Assembly: GCA_017991025.1 (NCBI GenBank)
Contig: JAGNMT010000148.1
Location: 1 to 7,775, forward strand
Source: Verrucomicrobiales bacterium
GTDB lineage: Bacteria > Verrucomicrobiota > Verrucomicrobiia > Verrucomicrobiales > DEV007
Length of the DNA stretch: 7,775 nucleotides
Direction of reading: 5' to 3'
Part shown: positions 1 to 6,729 of the stretch, one piece after another
Numbering within the stretch: position 1 is the stretch's first letter
Layout: every line of letters starts with the position of its first letter
Translations under genes and position numbers: made by a program
Notes under the pieces: generated by a model
What the model was told of the DNA's origin: nothing
What the model saw: only the letters and a program-made list of their open reading frames with translations
Databases searched by the model: none

Positions 1-756
1 TTTTCAGACGGGGGGCTCTTTGCCTCGGTCGAGGCCGCACTGGAGCGCGCCCGCCAGCTCATCGGGGAAGGGGCCGCGATCATCGACATTGGTGGTGAAT
101 CGACCCGTCCCGGCGCTGCTGAAGTGGATGAAACAGAAGAGATTCGCCGCATTCTCCCGGTCATCGAAACGCTCGCGAAGAGCGATCCCGGCATCGTGAT
201 TTCCATCGATACCTGTAAAGCAGGTGTCGCTCGAGCTGCCATTGCCTCTGGAGCCCGCATCATCAACGACGTGACCGGGTTTCGTGATCCGTCCATGATT
301 GCGGTTGCTGCGGAAACCGGCGCGGGACTGGTCATAATGCATATGCAGGGCACTCCGCGCACGATGCAGCAGAATCCGAGCTACCTGGATGTCCTGGCAG
401 AGATTCGCGGCTTTTTTGAAGATCGCCATGCCGCCCTTACTGCTGCAGGAGTTGATTCCGCAGCGATCGTTTTTGACCCCGGCATTGGATTCGGTAAATC
501 CCTGGATCACAATCTCGAAATTCTTCGCCATCTGGACCAACTCAGTGTCCGGGACCGTCCACTCCTCCTCGGGGTCTCGCGTAAATCATTCATCGGAAAA
601 ATCCTCGGGTCAGATCAGATCGAAGACCGCAACTGGCCCACGGTGGCGATCACCTCCTATGCCCGTGAGCACGGAGCGACCGTGCATCGGGTTCACGAGG
701 TTAAACCGAATTTGGAAGCGCTCCGCATGACCGAGGCGATGCTGCGAGTGAAGTGA
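1..756 (+). CDS. folP: Dihydropteroate synthase, 5' end outside window
   Basis: This enzyme condenses 6-hydroxymethyl-7,8-dihydropterin diphosphate with p-aminobenzoate to give 7,8-dihydropteroate in cytoplasmic folate synthesis; it is the sulfonamide target. The reading frame is open from base 1 and 251 residues are visible. The family is usually about 270-285 residues, so roughly 20-30 N-terminal residues are missing. The first visible residues, FSDGG, are the end of the conserved NVTPDSFSDGG motif. Further family motifs in order (visible numbering) are DIGGESTRPGA at 29-39, SIDT at 69-72, INDVTG at 88-93, MHMQGTP at 113-119, DPGIGFGK at 159-166, SRKSFIGK at 193-200 and HRVHEV at 229-234, the last resembling the usual RVHDV. 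An in-frame ATG at 124 is internal and is not the start, because conserved motifs lie before it. The stop is TGA at 754-756. The next gene converges from the other strand 35 bases away, so folP ends its transcription unit here. Nothing suggests the gene is broken. Confidence 0.97.
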   Translation, partial: FSDGGLFASVEAALERARQLIGEGAAIIDIGGESTRPGAAEVDETEEIRRILPVIETLAKSDPGIVISIDTCKAGVARAAIASGARIINDVTGFRDPSMIAVAAETGAGLVIMHMQGTPRTMQQNPSYLDVLAEIRGFFEDRHAALTAAGVDSAAIVFDPGIGFGKSLDHNLEILRHLDQLSVRDRPLLLGVSRKSFIGKILGSDQIEDRNWPTVAITSYAREHGATVHRVHEVKPNLEALRMTEAMLRVK

Positions 757-791
757 GAGCGGTCTGGCGCTTCCCTTTGCTGACCTTATCT

Positions 792-3767
792 TTACTCTTT
801 CGTGACCGCTTCATCCAGATTCAGCATCGTGCTCGCGACGTTCGTAAAAGCGGCGAGATCAATGACCTCCAATGTTGAGTCCGATCCCGCTTCACCGACA
901 GCAAGCAGTGCTTTGGCGGAATCTGTGTCTTTCCCGAAATCCGTCTTGTTTCGCTCGAAGGCTGAACGCAGAACCGCGAGTTCAGCCGCCTTCGGCTGCC
1001 GGGCGAGGAGGAGGCGAAAACCGTAAGCGAGGCGCGAGTCTACCGCCGTTCCTCCCTCACGCATCATGCGCGCCGCAAGAAAGCGGGACGCTTCGACGTA
1101 GGTAGGATCGTTCATAAGGTTGAGCGCCTGCAACGGGGTGTTGGTGCGCGGGCGATGCAAAGAACAAGTCTCTCGAAAAGGGGCGTCGAACAGCAGCATC
1201 GCCGGATTCGGGACGGAACGTTTCCAGTAGGTGTAGAGCGTGCGGCGATGAAGGTCATCTCCTTTCCCAGGCACATAAGTGTTGTAACCGTTACCTGCCG
1301 TGATCTGCTCATAGATGCCGGCCGGGTGGTAGGGCTTCACCGATGGCCCGCCGAGGTTGGTAACGAGAAGGCCACTCGCCGCTAGCGCCTGGTCCCGAAT
1401 GAACTCAGCCATGAGACGATGTCGCGGCCCGCGCGCGAGGAGGCGATTTTCCGGGTCGCGCTGAAGCAGATCTGGCGTGAAAAGCGATTGCTGCCTATAG
1501 GTGGCGCTGGTGACGATGAGACGCATGAGCTGTTTTACATCCCAGCCACTTTCGCGAAAAGTCACCGCGAGCCAGTCGAGCAACTCGGGATGTGAGGGCG
1601 GCGTTCCCTGCGAGCCGAAGTCCTCGCTTGTTTTCACCAACCCGGTTCCGAAAACCTGCTGCCAGAACCGGTTCACGATGACGCGCGAGGTGAGCGGATT
1701 CGACGGACTCACGAGCCACTTCGCGAGCCCGAGCCGGTTGTGGGGCAATTCTTTGTCCAGAGCCGGCAACACCGCCGGGGTCGCCGCGGTGACAGCCTCA
1801 CCCGGCTTGTCATAGGCCCCGCGCATCAGGACAAAAGTGGCGCGGGGTTCCGCCATTTCCTCCATCACCAGCGTGGTCGGGATCTCCGCCTCGGCCACGG
1901 CAACCTGTTTCTTTAACGACGCCAGATCATCACTGAGCCGACGATGCTCCGGGAGTTGGGAGAGGCGGAACTCCACCAGCTGTTTCATCTCTGCCGCTGA
2001 ACGTTTTGCAGGGTCCCGTTTCGCCAAAGCGATCATTGAGGCGGGGGCGAGCTGCTGTGCGTCCGTATCTGTCGCGAAAACTCGCCACTGCGTGGATCCG
2101 TTTGCGTTTTCGACACCGACCTCGACCTCCACCACGGCAGACGTTTCACTTTCGAATCCGGTCTCCAACTCGAACACGGCGGAAACGGGCATCTCTGGCT
2201 TCACGGAAATCGCAGCGCGTGTTTTTCGGTCATTGTCAGTCACCTTGAGCGATTCGGTTGCGGCAAAAGACGAGCCTTCCGCCACCGCGCGCAATTGTAG
2301 AGGGGCTTTGTTAACGACTTTCAGCTCGCTCCATTGAAAAGAGGCTGCCGGGTTCGTCGTGGCGCATTCGAGGCGAAGCGCCGTGATGTGCCCGGCGGGA
2401 AAGGTGGCTCGGATCTTGATCGTGTTCGCACGCGTCTCCTGCGGTCCGACAATGACGGTGCGGGCCGCCGCATCGAGTTGCGGCGGGGAGTCCCCCCCTT
2501 CTGCGGAGAGCAGCTCGAGAGGCTTCCAGTTCGCCGCCGCGAGGCCTTTCGCCCAGTCTTCGATTCCTGCCGAGGACCGAGTCGCCAGAGCCGAGAGACC
2601 GTCATTCGTCGCTTTCAGTTTCTGATTCAACGCGGCTATTTTCGCCTCGATTTCCGGGGCGGGCAGTTTCACAAAAGGCGGGGCATTGATACGAATCGGA
2701 TTTCCGTAGATGCCCACCCCTCGTTCCGGCACGTTGTGGAAAAACGCTTTCATCGCGTAAAAATCGCGCTGCGTGAACGGATCAAATTTGTGGTCGTGGC
2801 AGCGGGTGCAGTTGAATGTCTGCCCGAGCCACACTGCCGCCGTCGTCTCGACCCGGTCCGCGGTGTACTCCGCGAGAAACTCGTCGGCGAGGACACCGCC
2901 TTCTTCATTGAGCATGTGATTGCGATGAAATCCCGTTGCGATCTTCTGATCGAGGGTCGCTTCCGGGAGCAGGTCGCCGGCGAGTTGCTCGATCGTGAAC
3001 TGATCAAAGGGCTGATTCTTATTGAAAGCACCGATGACCCAGTCCCTCCACGGCCAGAGCTCCCGATCACGATCGACCTGGTACCCGTTTGAGTCCGCGT
3101 AGCGCGCGGCATCGAGCCAGTCGATCGCCATACGCTCGCCGTAGTGTGGCGATGTCAGGATCCGGTCAACGACCTTTTCATAGGCCTGCGCCGAGGAATC
3201 ATGCAGAAACGCATCCACCTCTGCCGGTGTCGGCGGCAGGCCCGTTAAATCGAGGGTGACGCGCCGGATCAGGACTTCCTTCGCTGCCTCGGGTGACGAT
3301 GCGATATTCTTCGTGGCCAGCCGCGCCCGGATGAAAACATCGATGGGATTTTTCACGGCAGGATCAGAACTGTCGAGCGTAACTTTCACCGGCGGCATGA
3401 AGGCCCAGTGTGACTGATATTCGGCCCCTTCATTGATCCAGCGTTTCAGGGTTTCCTTTTGTTGTGGGGTTAGCTTCTTGTGAGATTCCGGTGGCGGCAT
3501 GATTTCATCCGCATCGCCGCTGTTGATCCGCTCGATCACAGCGCTGGCCTCCGCCTTGCCGGGAACAAATGCCTTGTGCGCAATCGCCTCCTCCCGCAGA
3601 TCGAGCCGGAGTTTCGCCTTGCGATGGCCCGCATCCGGACCATGGCACTGAAAACAGTTATCGGATAGAATCGGCCGGATCTCCCGATTGAATTGGACGC
3701 GTTCGCCCGTCGCCGCGTTCGAACCGGCGGTGATGAGCGTGATGAGCAAAATGAGTCGTCTTTTCAC
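792..3767 (-). CDS. Exported PSCyt1-DUF1549-DUF1553 protein (Planctomycete-type cytochrome c family)
   Basis: This 991-residue protein belongs to the large PVC-group family that combines a cytochrome c-like domain with DUF1549 and DUF1553. Its biochemical role is not established; a redox or polymer-degrading role outside the cytoplasm is usually assumed. Residues 1 to about 19 (MKRR, then a hydrophobic stretch ending near SNAA) look like a Sec signal peptide. The cytochrome-like domain has CFQCH at 38-42 and Met90 in EIMPPP as the likely distal haem ligand. DUF1549 spans about 139-345 and carries a second CxxCH, CTRCH at 320-324, followed by DHKFDP. Residues about 370-395 and 600-630 look helical or coiled-coil. 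Residues about 400-565 are beta-rich. The linker motif LVMEEM...RGAYDKPGE lies at 633-657, and DUF1553 runs from about 678 to near 960, including the RPRTNTPLQALNLMNDP stretch. The start is GTG at 3765-3767 with no visible ribosome binding site. It is chosen because it gives an intact signal peptide and the next Met is residue 90. The gene diverges from the DUF1501 gene, whereas in many PVC genomes the two are codirectional. Confidence 0.95.
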   Translation of the reverse strand: MKRRLILLITLITAGSNAATGERVQFNREIRPILSDNCFQCHGPDAGHRKAKLRLDLREEAIAHKAFVPGKAEASAVIERINSGDADEIMPPPESHKKLTPQQKETLKRWINEGAEYQSHWAFMPPVKVTLDSSDPAVKNPIDVFIRARLATKNIASSPEAAKEVLIRRVTLDLTGLPPTPAEVDAFLHDSSAQAYEKVVDRILTSPHYGERMAIDWLDAARYADSNGYQVDRDRELWPWRDWVIGAFNKNQPFDQFTIEQLAGDLLPEATLDQKIATGFHRNHMLNEEGGVLADEFLAEYTADRVETTAAVWLGQTFNCTRCHDHKFDPFTQRDFYAMKAFFHNVPERGVGIYGNPIRINAPPFVKLPAPEIEAKIAALNQKLKATNDGLSALATRSSAGIEDWAKGLAAANWKPLELLSAEGGDSPPQLDAAARTVIVGPQETRANTIKIRATFPAGHITALRLECATTNPAASFQWSELKVVNKAPLQLRAVAEGSSFAATESLKVTDNDRKTRAAISVKPEMPVSAVFELETGFESETSAVVEVEVGVENANGSTQWRVFATDTDAQQLAPASMIALAKRDPAKRSAAEMKQLVEFRLSQLPEHRRLSDDLASLKKQVAVAEAEIPTTLVMEEMAEPRATFVLMRGAYDKPGEAVTAATPAVLPALDKELPHNRLGLAKWLVSPSNPLTSRVIVNRFWQQVFGTGLVKTSEDFGSQGTPPSHPELLDWLAVTFRESGWDVKQLMRLIVTSATYRQQSLFTPDLLQRDPENRLLARGPRHRLMAEFIRDQALAASGLLVTNLGGPSVKPYHPAGIYEQITAGNGYNTYVPGKGDDLHRRTLYTYWKRSVPNPAMLLFDAPFRETCSLHRPRTNTPLQALNLMNDPTYVEASRFLAARMMREGGTAVDSRLAYGFRLLLARQPKAAELAVLRSAFERNKTDFGKDTDSAKALLAVGEAGSDSTLEVIDLAAFTNVASTMLNLDEAVTKE

Positions 3768-3820
3768 CGCTTGGATTGGTTGTTGAGGCTGTGCCTTTGA
3801 CGCAACAGACAGGGTCAGGT

Positions 3821-3907
3821 CGCGAACACAACAGGGTTGGACGCGGGATTACAGAGAAATGTTGACGTTAACCCGAATCTTCTCCTTCCTATGGTGGCGT
3901 GTTCGCG
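3821..3907. repeat. 9-base inverted repeat, possible operator pair
   Basis: CGCGAACAC at 3821-3829 is the exact reverse complement of GTGTTCGCG at 3899-3907, with 69 bases between them. Comparing the flanks, 12 of 15 positions match (GG.CGCGAACAC..C). The right arm overlaps a small hairpin. The location, in a divergent promoter region, would suit a regulator binding two sites, but a 9-base match can also occur by chance in a region of this size. Confidence 0.3.
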
Positions 3908-3914
3908 CCCGAAC
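3901..3914. other. Small perfect hairpin in the divergent intergenic region
   Basis: GTTCG at 3901-3905 pairs with CGAAC at 3910-3914 across a four-base CGCC loop. The stem is only five pairs and no T-run follows, so it does not look like an intrinsic terminator. It could be half of an operator or chance structure. Confidence 0.3.
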
Positions 3915-4064
3915 GATCCGCTTTTCAGCGATACGAATAGCCTTATTGCGGCAAAGAGAAGCATTTACGCGATTCCGATAAACCTTCACTATGGCTCGAT
4001 GAACAAGGGATGCAATCCAGTGGATCACGGTGGGGGCGGTATGTCGCCCTGGTTTAGTCCATCA

Positions 4065-4071
4065 AAGGGAG
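4065..4071 (+). promoter_or_regulatory. Likely ribosome binding site of the DUF1501 gene
   Basis: AAGGGAG at 4065-4071 lies 11 bases before the ATG at 4083. It is the best Shine-Dalgarno-like sequence near any of the candidate starts (ATG at 3999, 4041 and 4083) and favours the start that places the twin-arginine motif at the protein's N-terminus. GTGGGGGCGG just before the ATG at 4041 is a weaker alternative. Confidence 0.5.
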
Positions 4072-4082
4072 ATTTAATCCGG

Positions 4083-5387
4083 ATGGGTTCGACGCGACGC
4101 GGATTTCTCCAGACGGGAATCGCGGGGATGGCAGGATTATCGGTGCCATCGCTGCTGCGGCATCAATCCATCGCTGCTGCTGCGGGCAATCAGCGACGCA
4201 AGACCAGTGTCATTCTGTTCTGGCTCTCGGGAGGACCGAGCCACCTCGACATGTGGGATCCCAAGCCCGATGCACCGTCGGAGATACGCGGGCCGTTCAG
4301 CGCGATTTCGACTAAGGTGCCCGGCGTCCAGGTCTGTGAGCATTTGCCCTTGACCGCGAAGCTGATGGACCGCCTGACGATTTTGCGCTCGGTTGACTGC
4401 AGCGCCAGCAATCACACGCCGATCACGATGCAGGCGGGTAATGCTCTCGCCAAACGCACCGAGGACGGCAGGGACGGTGGCGGTTGGCCGTCGATGGGTT
4501 CGGTCGCGGCGCGATTTCGCGGACCGAATACCCCCGGTCTCCCGGCCCACATCGGGCTGGCGGATTCCTGGAAAGCCGACATGTGGGGAGCGGGCCACAT
4601 GGGGCCGGCCTACGAGCCGGTGAATGGCGGCGAACTGAAAGGCGGCCTTGCGATGATCAAGGGGCTCACCGTGGAACGGGTTCGCGATCGCCGCAGTCTG
4701 ACCGATGAGCTGGACCGCTGGAAACGAGGCCTTGATTCCAATCTGGAACTCGCCTCGGCCGATGAATTTACGCATCAGGCCTACGATTTGCTGCTTTCCG
4801 GAAAAGCCACCGATGCCTTCAATCTCGACGGGGAATCGGCTGCGACCCGCGATGCCTATGGCCGGGACAGTATCGGTGAAAAGGCCCTGATGGCCCGCCG
4901 CCTCGTCGAAGCCGGTGTCACCTTCGTCACCGTGAGCGGAGCCTGGGGCTACTTTGATCATCATGGTGACAGTGTTCGCTGGGGAGGCATCGAGAAAGGG
5001 CTTAAGCCGCTCCTGCCGTCCGTTGATCGTACTTTGAACGCGGTCGTCACCGATCTGGAGCAGCGGGGCCTGCTCGACAGCACGCTTGTTCTCATGATGG
5101 GCGAATTCGGACGCGGCCCGGTGATCAACAAAGATGCCGGACGCGACCACTGGCCCCGGGTCATGTCGATGATCATGGCCGGCGGCGGCATGAGACATGG
5201 TCAGGTCATCGGCAGCACCGATAAAGGCGGGTATGAGATCGCGAGCCGGCGTGTCGGGCCTTCCGATTTGGCCGCCACGGTCTTTCATCATCTCGGTATC
5301 GAGCCGAATTCGCAATGGATTGATCGGGAGGGACGTCCCCGTCCTATCATCACCGAGGGCGGTCGACCGATCACGGAACTGTTGTGA
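4083..5387 (+). CDS. DUF1501 protein with twin-arginine signal peptide
   Basis: This is a 434-residue member of the DUF1501 family, which is distantly related to the alkaline phosphatase/sulfatase fold; its activity and substrate are not established. Residues 2-10 (GSTRRGFLQ) form a twin-arginine motif, followed by a hydrophobic Gly/Ala-rich stretch and AAAAG at 31-35 as a plausible cleavage area, so the protein is probably exported folded. Family motifs are FWLSGGPSHLDMWDPKP at 46-62, GAWGYFDHHGD at 286-296, and GEFGR..INKDAGRDHWP at 340-358 followed by a Gly-rich MAGGG. His54, Asp56, Asp292, His293, Asp355 and His356 are candidate metal ligands by position; this is inference. The start at 4083 is chosen for the Tat motif at the very N-terminus, the ribosome binding site 11 bases upstream and the normal family length. 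In-frame ATGs at 4041 and 3999, or the frame opening at 3837, would add 14, 28 or 82 residues with no recognisable content. The deacetylase gene follows after 30 bases, probably in the same transcript. Confidence 0.92.
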   Translation: MGSTRRGFLQTGIAGMAGLSVPSLLRHQSIAAAAGNQRRKTSVILFWLSGGPSHLDMWDPKPDAPSEIRGPFSAISTKVPGVQVCEHLPLTAKLMDRLTILRSVDCSASNHTPITMQAGNALAKRTEDGRDGGGWPSMGSVAARFRGPNTPGLPAHIGLADSWKADMWGAGHMGPAYEPVNGGELKGGLAMIKGLTVERVRDRRSLTDELDRWKRGLDSNLELASADEFTHQAYDLLLSGKATDAFNLDGESAATRDAYGRDSIGEKALMARRLVEAGVTFVTVSGAWGYFDHHGDSVRWGGIEKGLKPLLPSVDRTLNAVVTDLEQRGLLDSTLVLMMGEFGRGPVINKDAGRDHWPRVMSMIMAGGGMRHGQVIGSTDKGGYEIASRRVGPSDLAATVFHHLGIEPNSQWIDREGRPRPIITEGGRPITELL

Positions 5388-5417
5388 GTTCCCCGGTTGT
5401 CTCTCCCGGTTCCGCGC

Positions 5418-6296
5418 ATGAAAGTTCTCTTCATCCACGCCCATTTCGACGACTACGAGTTCACCGCTGCGGGCACTTTTGAATTGTGGCGACGGACCCT
5501 GGGGCAAACCTTCCAGGCAAAGGTGCTCGTCTGCACTGACGGGAAAGCCGGACACCATTTTCGCACGCGGGAAGAGACCGGGCGCATCCGACTGGAGGAG
5601 CAGGCGGCGTCCGCCGTGATCGGAGGTTACGAGTTCGAGTTGCTTCGACTGCCGAATGGTGAAGTGCCGCGCGAGGCTTGTCTGCAAGTGTCGATCGAGC
5701 TGCTCGCGGCCCTGTGGAAGGCGATTCGTGACTTTGAACCGGACTACGTTTTTTGTCCGCCCCTCGGCAGCGATTCCCGGGCGGGGATTCACAATGATCA
5801 CGAGACTATTGCGGAGGCTGTGCGGCGCGTCGCCTACATGATCAACGTGCCTCACGCCTACACTCCTGAATATCCTGCGGACGAATCCCAATCGACTCCA
5901 TGCAACGTGCCGGTGATCCTCAATGTCTACGACGGCTATCAGTATGGTGCCAATGCCTGCGACTTCGCTATCGATGTGGAGGCGGCATTTCCCGCCATCG
6001 GAGAGATGACCTGGTGCCACCAATCACAAATCGCCGAATGGCTGCCGTGGGTGGGGCGGCATGAGATGGCACCGCCCGCCTCGCTGGCCGAGTGGATCGA
6101 GACCTTGCGCGCCCGGTTTGACCGGAAGAATCGTGAACTGGGAATTGCCGGTCCGAACGCCGTGGAAGTTTTTCGTGTGACGGCATGGGGATCCGTTCCG
6201 ACGATGGCCCGGCTCAGGGCCGATTTTCCACCGATGCTTCCGGATGCGATCGATCTGACTGCTCTGGAGCAGCGTCTGAAATTGTGGAACCGGTAG
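5418..6296 (+). CDS. PIG-L/LmbE-family zinc-dependent deacetylase
   Basis: This 292-residue protein belongs to the PIG-L (LmbE-like) family, zinc hydrolases that remove N-acetyl groups from GlcNAc-type sugars, mycothiol and bacillithiol precursors, or related amides. The actual substrate cannot be read from sequence. The N-terminal metal site is HAHFDDYEF at 7-15. His9 and Asp12 would bind zinc and Asp11 act as general base, matching AHPDDE except for Phe in place of Pro and an extra Tyr before Glu. The third ligand is expected in GIHNDHE at 123-129, matching the family's HxDH motif. VCTDGKAGHHF at 38-48 and a conserved-looking C-terminal half (MTWCHQSQIAEWLPW at 197-211) follow. No signal peptide is seen, so it is probably cytoplasmic. 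ATG at 5418 is chosen; a TTG seven codons upstream would only add MSLPVPR before the first beta strand. No ribosome binding site is visible, and translation may depend on the DUF1501 gene ending 30 bases upstream. The stop is TAG at 6294-6296, facing the cystatin gene 36 bases away. Confidence 0.93.
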   Translation: MKVLFIHAHFDDYEFTAAGTFELWRRTLGQTFQAKVLVCTDGKAGHHFRTREETGRIRLEEQAASAVIGGYEFELLRLPNGEVPREACLQVSIELLAALWKAIRDFEPDYVFCPPLGSDSRAGIHNDHETIAEAVRRVAYMINVPHAYTPEYPADESQSTPCNVPVILNVYDGYQYGANACDFAIDVEAAFPAIGEMTWCHQSQIAEWLPWVGRHEMAPPASLAEWIETLRARFDRKNRELGIAGPNAVEVFRVTAWGSVPTMARLRADFPPMLPDAIDLTALEQRLKLWNR

Positions 6297-6332
6297 GATT
6301 TGTCAGGGAATCGAGGCCGTCAGAGTCTTCCG

Positions 6333-6707
6333 TTATTTCCAGGTCCACGAAGTCAGCTGATTGGGATTCGGTTTCCTCCAGGGCTGCGACCAGACGACGG
6401 CCTCTGCGGTTCTTTTCGTACCATTATCGCTTACCTGCAAACGGAGCTGGAAGTTCGTGCCGGCAACGACTTGTGATTTCGCTCCGAGGATAGCGATCAG
6501 CACAAGTTTGCCGGGCTTGCCGCCGGGATTTTTGCGCATCGCTTTCTCCTGAGCCTTGACGGCGAAATTTGCCGCCGCCACCACTTCTTTATCAGCGACG
6601 GAGGCGTCCGTGTATCCGCCCACGACGCCCGCTTGCGCGTAGGACGAAATCAGGGCGGTGGCGAGGAACAGAATAAAGGCGGCTTTCATGAGGCGTTTCA
6701 TCGTCAT
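6333..6707 (-). CDS. Secreted cystatin-like cysteine protease inhibitor
   Basis: This 124-residue precursor is recognisable as a cystatin (MEROPS I25-type), an inhibitor that wedges into the active site of papain-like cysteine proteases. Residues 1-26 are a signal peptide: Lys/Arg at 4-8, a hydrophobic core at 9-20, and AQA at 24-26 as the predicted cleavage site. The mature protein then begins GVVGGY, putting Gly30-Gly31 where cystatins have their N-terminal Gly. ANFAVKAQ at 46-53 resembles the LARFAV helix signature of plant cystatins. The first hairpin loop QVVAG is at 79-83 and the second-loop Pro-Trp is at 109-110. The end, LTSWTWK, resembles the plant form's last strand. The mature length of about 98 residues is normal for a single domain. 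There are no cysteines, as in plant and type 1 cystatins. The start may be ATG at 6707 or the second ATG two codons later; neither has a clear ribosome binding site. It lies 22 bases after the secretin-like gene on the same strand, so cotranscription is likely. Inhibitory activity and target are inferred. Confidence 0.85.
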   Translation of the reverse strand: MTMKRLMKAAFILFLATALISSYAQAGVVGGYTDASVADKEVVAAANFAVKAQEKAMRKNPGGKPGKLVLIAILGAKSQVVAGTNFQLRLQVSDNGTKRTAEAVVWSQPWRKPNPNQLTSWTWK

Positions 6708-6729
6708 CTGGTTTCAGTCATTCAGGCTG

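Larger units (their letters stand above)
3768..4082. promoter_or_regulatory. Divergent intergenic region between the cytochrome/DUF1553 gene and the DUF1501 gene
   Basis: These 315 bases separate two divergently transcribed genes and should hold promoters for both, by position. I see no convincing -35/-10 pair with 16-18 base spacing on either strand. TTGACG at 3862-3867 resembles a -35 box but has no good -10 partner. What is visible is a 9-base exact inverted repeat (3821-3829 and 3899-3907), a small hairpin at 3901-3914, and a more AT-rich stretch at about 3930-4010. The plus strand is open in the DUF1501 frame from 3837 onward, so part of this region would be coding if an upstream start were used. 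The translated extension (82 residues) has no recognisable domain or signal peptide, so I treat it as non-coding. Confidence 0.5.

Noticed and set aside
4..540. A 178-codon minus-strand frame opposite folP
   Set aside because: It is fully antisense to conserved folP motifs and has no recognisable content.
124..756. ATG at 124 as the start of a shorter folP
   Set aside because: The frame is open upstream and encodes FSDGG and GGESTRPGA, which are essential family motifs.
758..810. Inverted repeat AGCGGTC (758-764) and GACCGCT (804-810) between folP and the converging gene, as a terminator
   Set aside because: The stem is seven bases with a 39-base loop, has no T-run after it, and the right arm lies within the neighbouring coding sequence. 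No convincing terminator is seen here.
2334..3092. A 252-codon plus-strand frame inside the DUF1549/DUF1553 gene
   Set aside because: It lies fully inside a gene with strong family motifs, and its Arg-rich translation matches no family I recognise.
3862..3895. TTGACG...TATGGT as a sigma70-type promoter
   Set aside because: The spacing is 22 bases, too long for a normal -35/-10 pair, and the -10 match is poor.
4137..6023. A 628-codon open frame on the minus strand, antisense to the DUF1501 and PIG-L genes
   Set aside because: It spans two clearly recognisable genes on the other strand, has no recognisable domain, and its composition (rich in Arg, Gly, His, Asp) is typical of an antisense shadow in GC-biased DNA.
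6297..6332. Possible bidirectional terminator between the PIG-L and cystatin genes
   Set aside because: Only a GGAA...TTCC four-base pairing is visible; no stable stem or T-run in the 36 bases.
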